A stretch of DNA of 64,000 bases, taken from positions 82,501-146,500 of the forward strand of contig JBAKBP010000196.1 of NCBI GenBank assembly GCA_037953745.1. Reading direction: 5' to 3'. The DNA is from Lithodes maja (taxonomy: Eukaryota > Arthropoda > Malacostraca > Decapoda > Lithodidae). Under the pieces are notes generated by a model that was not told the DNA's origin, did not search any database, and worked only from the letters and a program-made list of their open reading frames with translations. Both the position numbers and the translations under genes were made by a program. Of this stretch, positions 12,033 through 22,062 are shown piece by piece. Numbering within the stretch: the first letter of the stretch is position 1; each line of letters opens with the position of its first letter.

Positions 12033-12570
12033 TATAGGTTTGAGTCCCGGAGGGAAGAAGGAAAACCTAATATTTAGTAGTGGCCCCGAAATTATTGACG
12101 ATATGCCTATTATAATTACTAGCTCTCTTTCGAACACCCGCGGTCAGCCTGTTTGAAACACCCGCCACAGGGGAGAGAGTGCTGACATCATAAGTGCCAC
12201 GCTCATTCTCTTATGGAATCGTCGTTATGATTGGGTACTCACTACGAAAAAACTTCGTAAAAAATAAAAAATAAATAATTAATTAAGAATTAATATAATG
12301 AAGCTTTCCAACTTCGTGGATGTCTTTCTGTGGATTCTATTCGAGATGCTGAACCAAGTAGCGTCATTGCGCCTTCAATGATATATCAAGATTAAACTTA
12401 AGACGTCAACGAATGGGAAGGGGATGGAAGGGAGGGCCTACATCGTCAATGATTTCGGGGACACTACTAAATATTAGGTTTTCCTTCTTCCCTCCGGGAC
12501 TCAAACCTATAATTTATTAGTGGCCCCTCCATCATTGATGATATGCCTGATATCTCAAGACTGGAGACAA
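12033..12570 (-). repeat. DIRS copy 1: 3'-side inverted terminal repeat and internal complementary region
   Basis: 12033-12395 is the terminal repeat. It contains a short hairpin (TACGAA, A-rich loop, TTCGTA) near 12243-12260. After it, about 12448-12510 is the reverse complement of the element's own left end. The next 40 bases (to about 12548) are the reverse complement of its right end at 53955-53994. In DIRS elements this internal region joins the two ends as a template for circularisation, so it defines both termini precisely even though they are 42 kb apart. Confidence 0.8.
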
Positions 12571-13155
12571 TATCTAACCCACTAACAAATTACCATAGGT
12601 AGAGTAAAAGAACCATATAACATTCTTAAATTTATTGTGTACAAACAATATTTTTGGTAAAAAATGGAAAGAAAGCAGATTGCGTGCTTCGAAGAAGTCT
12701 GCTTATAAGGAACCTTGCAGGTACATCAGTAAATTAATATCACATTGAGATTCAATAAAAAAAAATATTTTCCAAGAATGTTGTATTCTTGTCCAAAAAC
12801 ATAAGAAGTCTTTGACCCTTCCTCAGTGTCAAAGTTCCCTAGGAACAAACACATAATTTGATTATATATATTTGGTCCTTAACCCTTCTGGCCCGGGTGT
12901 CATTTTAAAATAGTGCGGCAGATGGGCCGGAGCCCGGGTGTCCTTTTAAAATCCCTATGCTTGAAAGCCTGCTTTGAAATTCACGCGGCGAAAATTTCCT
13001 TTGCAGGGGCGATCGCAGCGCCACCAAGCCTCAACTACTACTGTTATCAGTTCCCACATGCCCGCCATGGCGAGTTATAGTGAAATCATGAATTCCGACG
13101 TGTCCGATTCTGTGCAACCTCCGCGCACCCCAGTGCTACCCCGTTCGCTACATCT

Positions 13156-14591
13156 ATGCCTGTTGCAAGCAAGAAAAAGGCTCAACGCAAGAAAGCAAAG
13201 GTATTGTTGAGTGATAGTGTGATACAGAGAGAACTTTTTGCCATTGAAGAAAGCAGTGGCGAAAGCTTGATTGATAAAGAACAGTTTATTACTAGTGCAA
13301 GTGAAGACGATGATTTTGTGGGGTTTTGGGATGATGACAATGTTGACTTGTTTGAGGGAGGGGATAGTAGTGATGATCCTGATGTGGAAGTGTTGCAGGA
13401 AGGTGCAGTCGAACTTCCGAGTGTGCTAGAGCCTAGGCCTACCCCATTGCCATCACTGCGTGGTCACCCTAGGCCTAGCCCTAGCCCTAGCCCAGGGCCT
13501 TCCCCTTTGCCTGCCCGTATGCCCTTGAAAGTGGGTAAATACTTTTACAAACAATCTCTTGTGAAAAGTGAAGCCAAGAAAGCACATAGGGCAGCAGAAA
13601 AAGCTAGAGAAGGCAAAGATAGTGATAGTGACGCCGACCCTGGTCTAGCAACCACCCGCATTCCTTTTTCACGACGCCTTGACCCGTGACGCCGCGCGGG
13701 TCACCCACAGCCCTCTGCTTCATCTCTCCCTCAGGATGTGCAAAGGGCCTCTACAAGTGGTACTAGTGGGGCGGCATTGTCCTCCCACAGTGTGCCACCA
13801 CAGGCCCCGCATCGTAGGGCATTATTTGCTGCGGAGAAGCCCTCGGCTCGCCGCAAAAGGAGCCCAACTCCCGAGGCTGAGGCTTCCATTGTTCAACCTC
13901 CCGCAGCCTCCTGCCCCCCACGGTGCCGACGCCCGGTCACTTCTTCACCGGAATTGTCTCCCGAAGAAGATGCTGACGACCCCAACATTGCCCCAGATGA
14001 CCTGACATCGCCTGAGGAGGAGGAGGACGACGAAGAGAATGTGGAAGAGGAGGAAGTCCCGACACGATGAGTTCGAGGGCGAGGTCGTGGGCGTGCGGCT
14101 CAGCCTGACGACGATGCTGCCCCTGGGCGTGGGCGTGGGCGTGCAGGGCATCCACGTGGGTAAGGGTGTGTGCCTGGGCGTGTGCCTGCTGCACGTGCGC
14201 GCTCATCCCACTTGTTTGTGTGGACAGATGGGGCGGATTTTGAGCCAGATTGTCCTGCCTTTGACGAGCAGCAGATTGGTTCCGGGGTGTCACCAGCATA
14301 TCCCTGTGGCCCAAATGCTACCCCCAGTGAACTTTTCTGTGGCTTCTATGACAATGAAGTCATGGAATACCTCATCGAGGAGACCAACAACCATCATGAC
14401 ATCTGTGCCAACTTTCTTGGCAGGAAGACCAGTGCCAAGATGGTGGCATGGAGAACTGTCACTGTGGCAGAACTGTAGGTGTTCTTGGCACTCACTATGC
14501 TGATGACACATATCAGGAAGCACGCTCTGGCAGACTACTGGATCACTGCCGACCTCATCACGACTCCAGCATTTGGCAAGTACATGTCCAG
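13156..14591 (+). pseudogene. piggyBac transposase, N-terminal half (interrupted, with in-frame stops)
   Basis: One reading frame runs from Met at 13156 to the Gypsy insertion point with no frameshift but four stops: TGA 13687-13689, TGA 14068-14070, TAA 14161-14163 and TAG 14476-14478. The first 180 residues are acidic and Lys-rich (DDDFVGFWDDDN), then Pro/Ser-rich, then a Glu-rich block (EEEEDDEENVEEEE). After 14280 comes the recognisable start of the piggyBac core: a PSELFCGFYDNEVMEYLIEETN segment and the TADLITTPAFGKYMS region that precedes the catalytic domain. The acidic N-terminus is usual for the family. The frame continues exactly at 23875. Confidence 0.8.
14588..14591. other. Target-site duplication of the Gypsy element, left copy (CCAG)
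   Basis: CCAG precedes the 5' LTR and is repeated after the 3' LTR at 23871-23874. A 4-bp duplication fits a retroviral-type integrase. Removing the element and one CCAG restores the piggyBac reading frame. Confidence 0.9.
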
Positions 14592-16400
14592 TGTGACGCA
14601 CCCAGTGCGTTGCAACGCAACCTGAGTGTACTCCTTGGTACTCGACTGTACCGCCCGTGATCTGGCTACCGTCAGCCGCTATGTATATTGAGTGTGACAA
14701 CTTATAACTATGTTCTTTGTATCTCTGCAAAGGTCTCGTCATGTGCTAACCAGTGGTGGGTTTTGTTTTAAGCCATGTCGAGACCTTCCATTTAATATGT
14801 AGTATCAATAGAGAAGTTGATAGATAAGACAATGGGAGTTCAGAGAGAGAGAGTGAGTTAGGCTTCAGAGCAAGAGGGTAGCAACGCGCCACGCTGCCGG
14901 GGGGGTGGTTGCCAGACGTATGGACTGGTTGGCGGCCCTGCGCTTATAGCTAGGCGCGACAGGGTTGGTAGTCCATTGTTGCCTGCCTACGCTGCTTGGG
15001 CTGGGCCCATGTTGTCGTACAGCACATTGCCTGGAGGCTGGCTGCGTGTTCCATGACTAGGTTGCCTAGAACCTTTGAGATTCTAACATCCCTTGCCCTC
15101 TCTCCCTACTTCTCACGGTTGCACTCTTTCTCTCTGACGACATTACTCTCATTTCATTCTTGTCTCTATTTAAATGCATAACCTTCCCTTGAGGTCCTAA
15201 AGGAGTTTCAGCACTCACCTCTCGTATTACTCTTAGGACAAGCATATATTTACATGTATTAGATTTAAGGGGTTAATGTGAACAGCGATCTTCTTGATGA
15301 GGATAGTTGGTGAACGTTCTACATGTTCACGAGTTATATGCCCCGCTCATCATCCCATTTGTGACTAGACTGGTGCCATGTGTAAGAGCCCGACCATGCC
15401 CAGGAGTTGTCTGTAGAGGGACGAGGACTTAGCCTTGAATTGCATACCGAGCCAGGAGCGAGTGTAGCACCCGAGACTACAGCTCGCTCGTAGTGCCGGT
15501 ATAGTAGAGTAACGTAATTTATCTGTCCTTGTGTTCTCTACAGTCTTTTCCTGGGTTCTCGCTTTCGGTGCTGGGACTCGTTGTTCCTGTGACTTGGCCT
15601 GCTAGCTAGAACACATGGGGATGATGAGTGGGATATATCTTTATTTTACTAGGCATTGCAGCTCTCTTTAAGTATATGTATGTAACACTTTACAATACAC
15701 ATTACTCACACACAAGACAACACTATTAACACTTTCATGTATCAATTAACTGCACTGTCGTTTTGCTGCTGTGTCCGGAGTTCTGTTGCGTAGGGCGCAT
15801 ACGGACTCGGAGGGGAGACAGAGTGAGAGAAGCGAAGTAGCCTATGCGGTAGTAGGCTACCGGCGCAGTACTGTTGCCTGCAACCTTTTAGTTATTCCAA
15901 GTATAGATTCATTATTATAATAAGTGACTACTATTTATGTTCCTCCCATGTGTATTATTAGGTATCTACTGGATCATGAACATCTTGTATGCTACATGCT
16001 AGTGCATGTTAGTAGGGGGACAGTTAGTGTAGTGCACGCGCTTTCAAGTAGGCGTGTACATTTGTCATTTAGCATTTCACTGTCATACCTTTAGCCTGCT
16101 TCTATTCTACATTATTAGAGGCTTAATATTAACGTAGTTTCTTGAGTATTGCATTTCTTTAGTAATAACGTAACCTATAAATGTCTGAGGGAGTTTAGCC
16201 TCATAGCCTACCCCTGTTGTACACTTTCGCCGAGTTAAGGTACCTCGTTACCGTAGACGATAACTCTGTAGGGCGTTGGTGCTTTTGTTGTCTGGAGCAT
16301 ATAGTATTTGGGACTGGAATCGAGCGTGTCGTTGTCACTTAAGCCATTTCTGTCCTACGATCAAGAATCCCGAATATGTATTGCCGATTCAGCCGTAACA
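14592..16400 (+). repeat. 5' LTR of the Gypsy element
   Basis: 1,809 bp, starting TGTGACGC and ending CCGTAACA (TG...CA ends). It is long for a Gypsy LTR. The promoter, polyadenylation signal and R-region must lie here, but I cannot place them securely. Compared with the 3' LTR the differences I see are: one at about 15148, one at about 15436, one at about 16036, two near 16065, one single-base indel near 16270, and one at 16390. Confidence 0.92.
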
Positions 16401-16403
16401 AAA

Positions 16404-16411
16404 TGGCGACC
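16404..16411 (+). promoter_or_regulatory. Candidate primer-binding site
   Basis: TGGCGACC lies three bases after the 5' LTR. It begins with TGG, the complement of the tRNA CCA end. TGGCGACC-type sites are known in Gypsy elements primed by tRNA-Arg. Only eight bases match, so the tRNA identity is tentative. Confidence 0.55.
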
Positions 16412-16643
16412 TTGCACAAGATTCAGTAGTATCCTATCACATGTTTTTTGGAGAACTATTCTATGGTACCTAGTAGAGCTGGCTAGAATTTTCTTGCATA
16501 TTGGAGGAATTTTTATTGTGTCATTATTGTATTGGTGGACTTGCAGATTGTTTCGTTAGGTGTCTAGAGTAGAGTCATTCAAGCATCTTTAACATTTTGT
16601 GAGTCGAGACTGCAATTAGTAATAAGCACTTTTTTTTTTTTTT

Positions 16644-17285
16644 ATGAACAGCAATTGTATAACCAGCACTATGTCTAATGACTCATCATTTACGGGGGAG
16701 GATAACACGGTACAGCCTAGTGACCAGCAAGTACAGCAGATATTTAGGGAGGGGAGTGTTATAAGTGGAGAGAGGGATGCCCGGGCATTTTTGCAGACAC
16801 CTTTGACCGAACAGCGCCTGCAGGCTATTGATTGTTACGGTCTTCGCTGTTTAGCCACGGTTTTGGGGCGGGACTGTCCTGACAGTTGGCCCAAGAAGAA
16901 TTTGGTGGCATGTTTGTTGGGTGATGGCGATGGGGCGGTGGGTGGAGTGGGGTCTTGGGGGGTTCCCTCCATCCACTCTACCCCTGAGCTGGGCCCTCAG
17001 CCAGCGAGTCTTAGCACGATGCAGCAGGAGGGTTCTCAATGGCAAGCTGGCTTACCCGTAAACACGTCTCGGTGTGGATCCCCCATTTTGTGCTCTCCCC
17101 CCCCCCAGGCCTGTCTCCTGAGATGTTATTTCAGCTAGAACTAGCTAAGCTTAAGTTGCGAGAGTCAACAGGCTAGTATAGAACGGATTAAGCTGCAGGA
17201 GACTCAGATACAACAGGCTAGTATAGAACGCATAGAGGTTGCTAGAATCCAAGCCAATCAGGATGCAACCAGGTACCAGGCTGAA
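16644..17285 (+). pseudogene. Gypsy gag, N-terminal segment with frame breaks
   Basis: Met at 16644 opens a 164-codon frame (starts MNSNCITSTMSNDSSFTGED; Gln- and Gly-rich later) that ends in a wrong frame after an 11-base C-run (17098-17108). A second break near 17158-17165 leads into the frame used from 17286 on. The intervening sequence reads Glu/Gln/Ile-rich with two near-identical ASIER segments (about 17173 and 17218), so a helical or coiled-coil stretch is likely. The real start of gag is probably 16644 or the Met a few codons later (16671). Confidence 0.6.
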
Positions 17286-20200
17286 ATGGATGTCGAGAAG
17301 TCTAGAGTAGAGACCACGGGGCGTCATCTCGGTGGTGGGCACCGGGTTACAGACTCACTTTCGCATTTAATTAAGTTAGTACCCGCATTTGATGAGACAG
17401 CAGTGACTGAGTTTTTTGCTCGTTTCGAAAAGAAGTGTCGTGAGTATGACTGGCCGGAGGTTAAATGGGCAGCATTAGTTTCATCACGTCTAGTGGGTAA
17501 GGGGTTGAAAGCCTACGATGCACTGTCACTGGACGAGAGTGTCGTGTATGGACTGGTGAAGGAGGCTGTGCTCCGGGCCTACGAACTGCAACCCGAAACT
17601 TATAGATTGAAGTTCCGTGGCGTGAATAAGAAGAGCGACGTCAGTTTTATGGAGCACGCACGGGACTTAACAGATGCATGTAATAACTGGTTTCGGTCCG
17701 AGCACGCAGAGTCGGCTGAGGAAATTAAGCAACTTTTCTATCTGGAACAGTTTTACAAATGTACTGGAACCGATCTAACGCTGAACATTAAGGAAAAATG
17801 TCCCAAGACAGTAGAGGAGGCTGCCAAGATGGCAGACCTCAGATTATCATTGATTCGTGGTTGCGGTGCCGCTCAGAGGGCTGAGTCAGGGCAGAAGGGG
17901 CGCTATACCCCACCCACCAGAGTTTTCGATAATAACAAATCCTATGACACACATAACCACACTAAAAGCATTGCACCTAATAACACCTACAAACACAAGC
18001 CTCTCCCGTTTACTAAAGGTCAGGCCCCTTCTTCGCCCGCACAAGGGAAGAAGCCCATTGGGGATATGAAATGTTACAAATGTCAGAAGCTAGGCCATTA
18101 TTCACGTGAGTGCCCTAGTAACACTCCCGCTAAGCCGGTGTCATTGGTTCACAGTATCGGTGTGTCTCTGAAGGCTGCAGCAACTGCCCGGGGTAGGTTG
18201 TCAGCAGCTGAGGCACACGCGGTAAAGAAGCGTACGGAAGGCTCGACACCTGTCCGGGACACTTTCTGTAGCCATCGGGGACACGGGTTTGTGAGCTGGG
18301 GGAGTGAACTACGGAGGGTTGACTTGCTGAGGGATACGGGGGCTTCGCAAACTTTGTTGAGGAACTTCACAGGGAAACCGATAAATGCGGCCAGAGTTGT
18401 TGTGGTGCAGGGTATAAATGCTACGAGGTCATACCCACTTGTGAGGTTGGAGTTGAGAGTGGGAGAGGTGTGCAGGGAGCTGGATGTAGGGATCGTTGAG
18501 TGTTTGCCAGTTGAGGGCGTCGACCTTCTTCTCGGCAACGACTTTGCGGTGCCCACTTCCGGGACTCCACCCTTAGTCGTTGCCGAGAGGGCGGCCGACG
18601 TGGATGGTGAGAATCGGGAATGGGTTGGGAGGTGCCAACAGGATGAGATGGCCTGTGTGGTAACCCGATCTCGCTCTGCGGCTCCTGCACAGCCTAGCAC
18701 TCAACCTCGGGGACAGTGGAGGAAGGATCAGGAGAAGGTTGCTAAGGGCAGGAAAAGGGACATTGATTCTGCTGCACTTCTCGGCGATTCGGTACTTGGA
18801 CCTATAATAAACACGGGAGTTGACTCTGGCCCAGATATGGTGTGTAACAAGGCAGAGTTGGGTAAGACTTCGCGTGAGGCAAGAGCTGTAGCGAGAGCCA
18901 CTAAGGCAGTAGAGCCTACTAGCCGGGGTAATGTCTTATTACAAAACCATCTTGATGCATTGACGCCCGGGGACATTAGTGAGCAGCAGCTGCAAGACGC
19001 TAGCCTAGCTCGTTATAGCAATGGTGCCATAGAGTTGGAGGAAGATGGGGATGCGAAGCCGGGAGATTTCTTTAGGCTCAACAGGATATTGTACCGCAGA
19101 TTTCTAGACCCCAAATCGAAGTGGGAGGGCGGTACGAGGGTAGTAGACCAGGTGGTTGTTCCAATTAAGTATAGAGAGTCCTTATTGTGTCTGGCGCATG
19201 ATGTGCCGGTGGCGAGTCATTTGGGGGTAACAAAAACATTGGCGGCATTGGGCAGGTTTTTCTGGTGGCCTGGGGTCAAGGCTGATGTCTGTGCATGGGT
19301 GGCTGGGTGTGCGACCTGCCAGACAACGGGGAAGCCTAACCAGACAATCCCGAAGGCACCTTTGTTTCCCATACCTGTCACCGGGCCTCCGTTCAGCAAA
19401 GTTGTAGTAGATTTGGTTGGCCCTTTCCCGCCTACTAGTAGTGGCAATAAATTCCTGTTGACAATCATGGATGTGGCTACGAGATACCCGGACGCATACC
19501 CCATGAGAAACGGCTCGGCAAAGGCAGTTGTTAAAAACTTATTATTGTTCTGTTCCCGTTATGGATTTCCACGTGAGGTGCAGTCAGACCAGGGGAGCAA
19601 TTTTACATCCAAATTGTTCAAGCAAACCCTTCAGTTGCACGGTATATGTTCTGTAGTGTCGTCAGCCTACCATCCCGAGAGTCAGGGAGTCTTGGAGCGG
19701 TGGCACTCGACCCTGAAGAGTATGCTACGCTGTTACTGTGCAGAACATGACACTGATTGGGATTTGTGTCTGCCGTATGTTCTGTTCGCTGCACGTGAAG
19801 TCCCAGGAGAGAGCCTGGGGTTCAGTCCAAATCAACTAGTCTTTGGCCATAATGTGAGAGGACCTTTAAGTATGGTGAAAGAGATCTGGGAGGGCGAAGA
19901 GAAGCCGGGGTCTGTACTTAAATATGTCCTTGAGAGCCGGGAGAGACTTATAGGTTGCATGGCAGCGGCAGGTAATAACTTGGTTAATGCACAGGCGGTC
20001 ATGAAGCACCAGTATGACGCCAAGGTGAAGCTTCGGGAGTTTTCGGTGGGTCAGGAGGTAATGTTGCTTTTACCTTTGCCTGGACACCCCCTTTCTGCCA
20101 AGTTCATTGGGCCGTATGTGGTGGCTAAGAAACTGTCCGACCTTGATTATCTCGTTGCAACACCTGACCGTAGGAAAAAACATCAGTTATGTCATGTTAA

Positions 20201-20543
20201 CCTCATGAAAGAGTATGTGAGACGCCCCTCAGAGCCTCTCACTGTCCCTGTGCTGGCCTGCAGCGGCCAGGGTGGAGAAGGAGGTGGGGACAGTCATGCT
20301 GCTGAGGAGGATAGCTGGGACTGTGTCATTTCCGCGGAACAGTGGGCGGGGAATACTGAACAAGAGGCTAGGCAAGCTGTAAGTCACCTGCCTGAGCACC
20401 AGGGTGCTGCTGTCCTAGGCCTGTTCAGGTCATACCCCTCTGTTTTCGCCGAACACCCAGGTCTCACTACTCAGGTAACGCACGACGTGGACGTCGGTGA
20501 TAATGTGCCCTTCAAGTCAGTGCCCTACCGTGTGCCCCGGTAA
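17286..20543 (+). CDS. Gypsy gag-protease-integrase polyprotein (1085 codons)
   Basis: Domain order by residue: retroelement capsid-like region about 30-190 (hydrophobic helices, YELQPETYRLKFR); CCHC zinc knuckle C263-C276 (CYKCQKLGHYSREC); aspartic protease active site DTGAS at 350-354; integrase zinc-binding residues H638, H645, C675, C678; catalytic triad D709, D768, E804 with 35 residues between the last two; GPY/F-type module around 940-975 (FIGPYVV). The last 60 residues (VFAEHP, VPYRVPR) are the start of the RT domain, which continues in another frame from about 20541. Thus integrase precedes RT. The ATG used here is internal: gag continues in from 16644 through frame breaks. The protein would package the RNA, mature the polyprotein and integrate the cDNA. 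Confidence 0.9.
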   Translation: MDVEKSRVETTGRHLGGGHRVTDSLSHLIKLVPAFDETAVTEFFARFEKKCREYDWPEVKWAALVSSRLVGKGLKAYDALSLDESVVYGLVKEAVLRAYELQPETYRLKFRGVNKKSDVSFMEHARDLTDACNNWFRSEHAESAEEIKQLFYLEQFYKCTGTDLTLNIKEKCPKTVEEAAKMADLRLSLIRGCGAAQRAESGQKGRYTPPTRVFDNNKSYDTHNHTKSIAPNNTYKHKPLPFTKGQAPSSPAQGKKPIGDMKCYKCQKLGHYSRECPSNTPAKPVSLVHSIGVSLKAAATARGRLSAAEAHAVKKRTEGSTPVRDTFCSHRGHGFVSWGSELRRVDLLRDTGASQTLLRNFTGKPINAARVVVVQGINATRSYPLVRLELRVGEVCRELDVGIVECLPVEGVDLLLGNDFAVPTSGTPPLVVAERAADVDGENREWVGRCQQDEMACVVTRSRSAAPAQPSTQPRGQWRKDQEKVAKGRKRDIDSAALLGDSVLGPIINTGVDSGPDMVCNKAELGKTSREARAVARATKAVEPTSRGNVLLQNHLDALTPGDISEQQLQDASLARYSNGAIELEEDGDAKPGDFFRLNRILYRRFLDPKSKWEGGTRVVDQVVVPIKYRESLLCLAHDVPVASHLGVTKTLAALGRFFWWPGVKADVCAWVAGCATCQTTGKPNQTIPKAPLFPIPVTGPPFSKVVVDLVGPFPPTSSGNKFLLTIMDVATRYPDAYPMRNGSAKAVVKNLLLFCSRYGFPREVQSDQGSNFTSKLFKQTLQLHGICSVVSSAYHPESQGVLERWHSTLKSMLRCYCAEHDTDWDLCLPYVLFAAREVPGESLGFSPNQLVFGHNVRGPLSMVKEIWEGEEKPGSVLKYVLESRERLIGCMAAAGNNLVNAQAVMKHQYDAKVKLREFSVGQEVMLLLPLPGHPLSAKFIGPYVVAKKLSDLDYLVATPDRRKKHQLCHVNLMKEYVRRPSEPLTVPVLACSGQGGEGGGDSHAAEEDSWDCVISAEQWAGNTEQEARQAVSHLPEHQGAAVLGLFRSYPSVFAEHPGLTTQVTHDVDVGDNVPFKSVPYRVPR

Positions 20544-20545
20544 AG

Positions 20546-21259
20546 TTGCCAGCTTTACGGGAGGAGTTAAAGTACATGGTTGAGAGAGGGATGATCACTG
20601 AAGGTTATGTGAAGTGGACATCACCCGTCACGTTGCAGCCAAAACCTGACGGCAAGGTGCGGTTCTGCATAGATTTTCGTAGGCTAAATGGCTTGACCAC
20701 TACCAACCCTTACCCTTTGCCTCGAGTTGACGACAGCGTGGACAAGATTGGGAATGCAAAGTACCTTACTAAAATTGATCTTGTAAAAGGCTACTGGCAA
20801 GTATCCCTGTCGGACCGAGCTAAGCAAGTTTGTGGTTTTGTGGTAGATGGCAAGACCTACCAATGCAACGTAATGCCTTATGGGCTTAAGAACGCACCTG
20901 CCACGTTTCAGAACCTGATGAACGATATTTGTGACGAAATCCCTAACTGCACGGTCTACCTTGATGACGTGATAGTATATGATGACGATTTTGAAAATCA
21001 CCTAAGGCACTTAGAGACCCTGTTTGGGAAGTTGCACGATGCTGGGCTGGTGGTGAACCTGAGGAAGTTCGAGTTTGTAAAGGCTACTGTGCAGTATCTT
21101 GGCTTTGTGGTCGGGTTAGGCCGGGTGTGCCCCCCACTGAGCAAGATACAGGCTATCAATATGTTTCCCAGGCCCACCACTAAGCGCCAGGTCATGCGGT
21201 TCCTAGGTATGATAGCGCTTCATCCGGGGATACTCTACTGTCTTAGCACCGTTAACTGA
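20546..21259 (+). pseudogene. Gypsy reverse transcriptase domain
   Basis: This 237-codon frame continues the polyprotein after a one-base break at about 20538-20545. Clear Gypsy RT motifs: RFCIDFRRLN (residues about 41-50), LPRVDD, a KIDLVKGYWQV palm motif, MPYGLKNAPATFQ, and YLDD at 138-141 (20957-20968), the catalytic aspartates. It synthesises the cDNA. Near 21210 another single-base break shifts the frame: the last 13 residues are out of frame, and the true continuation (a STVLAPLTDLL segment) is in the frame of the RNase H ORF. The catalytic residues are intact. Confidence 0.88.
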
Positions 21260-21761
21260 TCTACTGTCGAAGTCAGTGAAGTTCTGTTGGGCTGCGGAGT
21301 GTCAGAGGGCTTTCGACCTAGTCAAGCACCTGCTGTGTACACATCCGATTTTGAGGGCCCCAGACTTCTCCAGGAGTTTTCAGCTGGCGACTGATGCCAG
21401 CGGTGTGGGTGCCGGGGCAGTGTTACTGCAGACTGATTCCGAGGGCTTGGAACACCCAGTGAGCTTCTTTTCTCGCAAGTTTAATTCGGCACAAAGGAAT
21501 TACTCGACTATAGAGAAGGAGCTTCTGGCTATCGTTTTGTCGCTCAAACATTTCGAAGTTTATGTTCCAGCCTACGGCCCGGTAGTGACGATTTATACGG
21601 ACCATCATCCCTTGAAATTCCTAAATCAGTTTCACAATCGGAATATGCGGTTGACCAGGTGGTCCCTAATGCTCCAAGAGTATAATCTCAACATTCAGCA
21701 TATTGCCGGGAGTGAGAACGTGATAGCAGATTGTCTATCAAGGGTTGATGATCCAAGATAG
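21210..21761 (+). pseudogene. Gypsy RNase H domain and end of pol
   Basis: The frame continues from the break near 21210 to the stop TAG at 21759-21761. It contains the RT-RNase H linker (LAPLTDLL), the LATDASGVGAGAVLLQ motif with the first catalytic Asp, YSTIEKELLAIV with the catalytic Glu, YTDHHPLKFL with the second Asp, and ends VIADCLSRVDD with the last Asp. This is a complete Gypsy-type RNase H that would degrade template RNA. No integrase follows, confirming that the integrase is upstream. Confidence 0.85.
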
Positions 21762-21846
21762 TCGTGCACGGTGTGTGGGTTGAGCAGGAGTAAAATTAGG
21801 CTATCATAATGCCGTCCAAAAAGATTATAAAACAATAAATTAAACG

Positions 21847-21888
<42 letters not shown>

Positions 21889-22062
21889 TAAGTCTTTATT
21901 GTTGTAGCATGATGCATGCGATATTGTGTTTTATGTATAATTCACACTTCAGTTGTTGTGCACCTTTTGCAATTAGTGGCAGCTAAGGGTAGCAGGTCGG
22001 TTGGTTGCCTGTCAGATTTTGATAATGCTTCTAAGGTCGATTATCTAAAATCTTGGGGGGGC
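21762..22062 (+). other. Gypsy 3' untranslated region with T-run and polypurine tract
   Basis: It contains a T-run of 37 bases (21851-21887), a typical assembly weak spot. The last bases before the 3' LTR include GGGGGGG (22055-22061), the likely polypurine primer for plus-strand synthesis. No coding frame; no envelope gene. Confidence 0.7.

Noticed and set aside
13937..14314. His-rich minus-strand ORF opposite piggyBac
   Set aside because: Antisense shadow of the Arg/Gly-rich part of the transposase frame.
14996..15181. Gene inside the Gypsy LTR (also at 22467-22652)
   Set aside because: Duplicate by virtue of the LTR pair; no domain, low complexity.
21762..22062. Envelope gene of the Gypsy element
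   Set aside because: Only 300 bp between RNase H and the 3' LTR, mostly T-run and polypurine tract.
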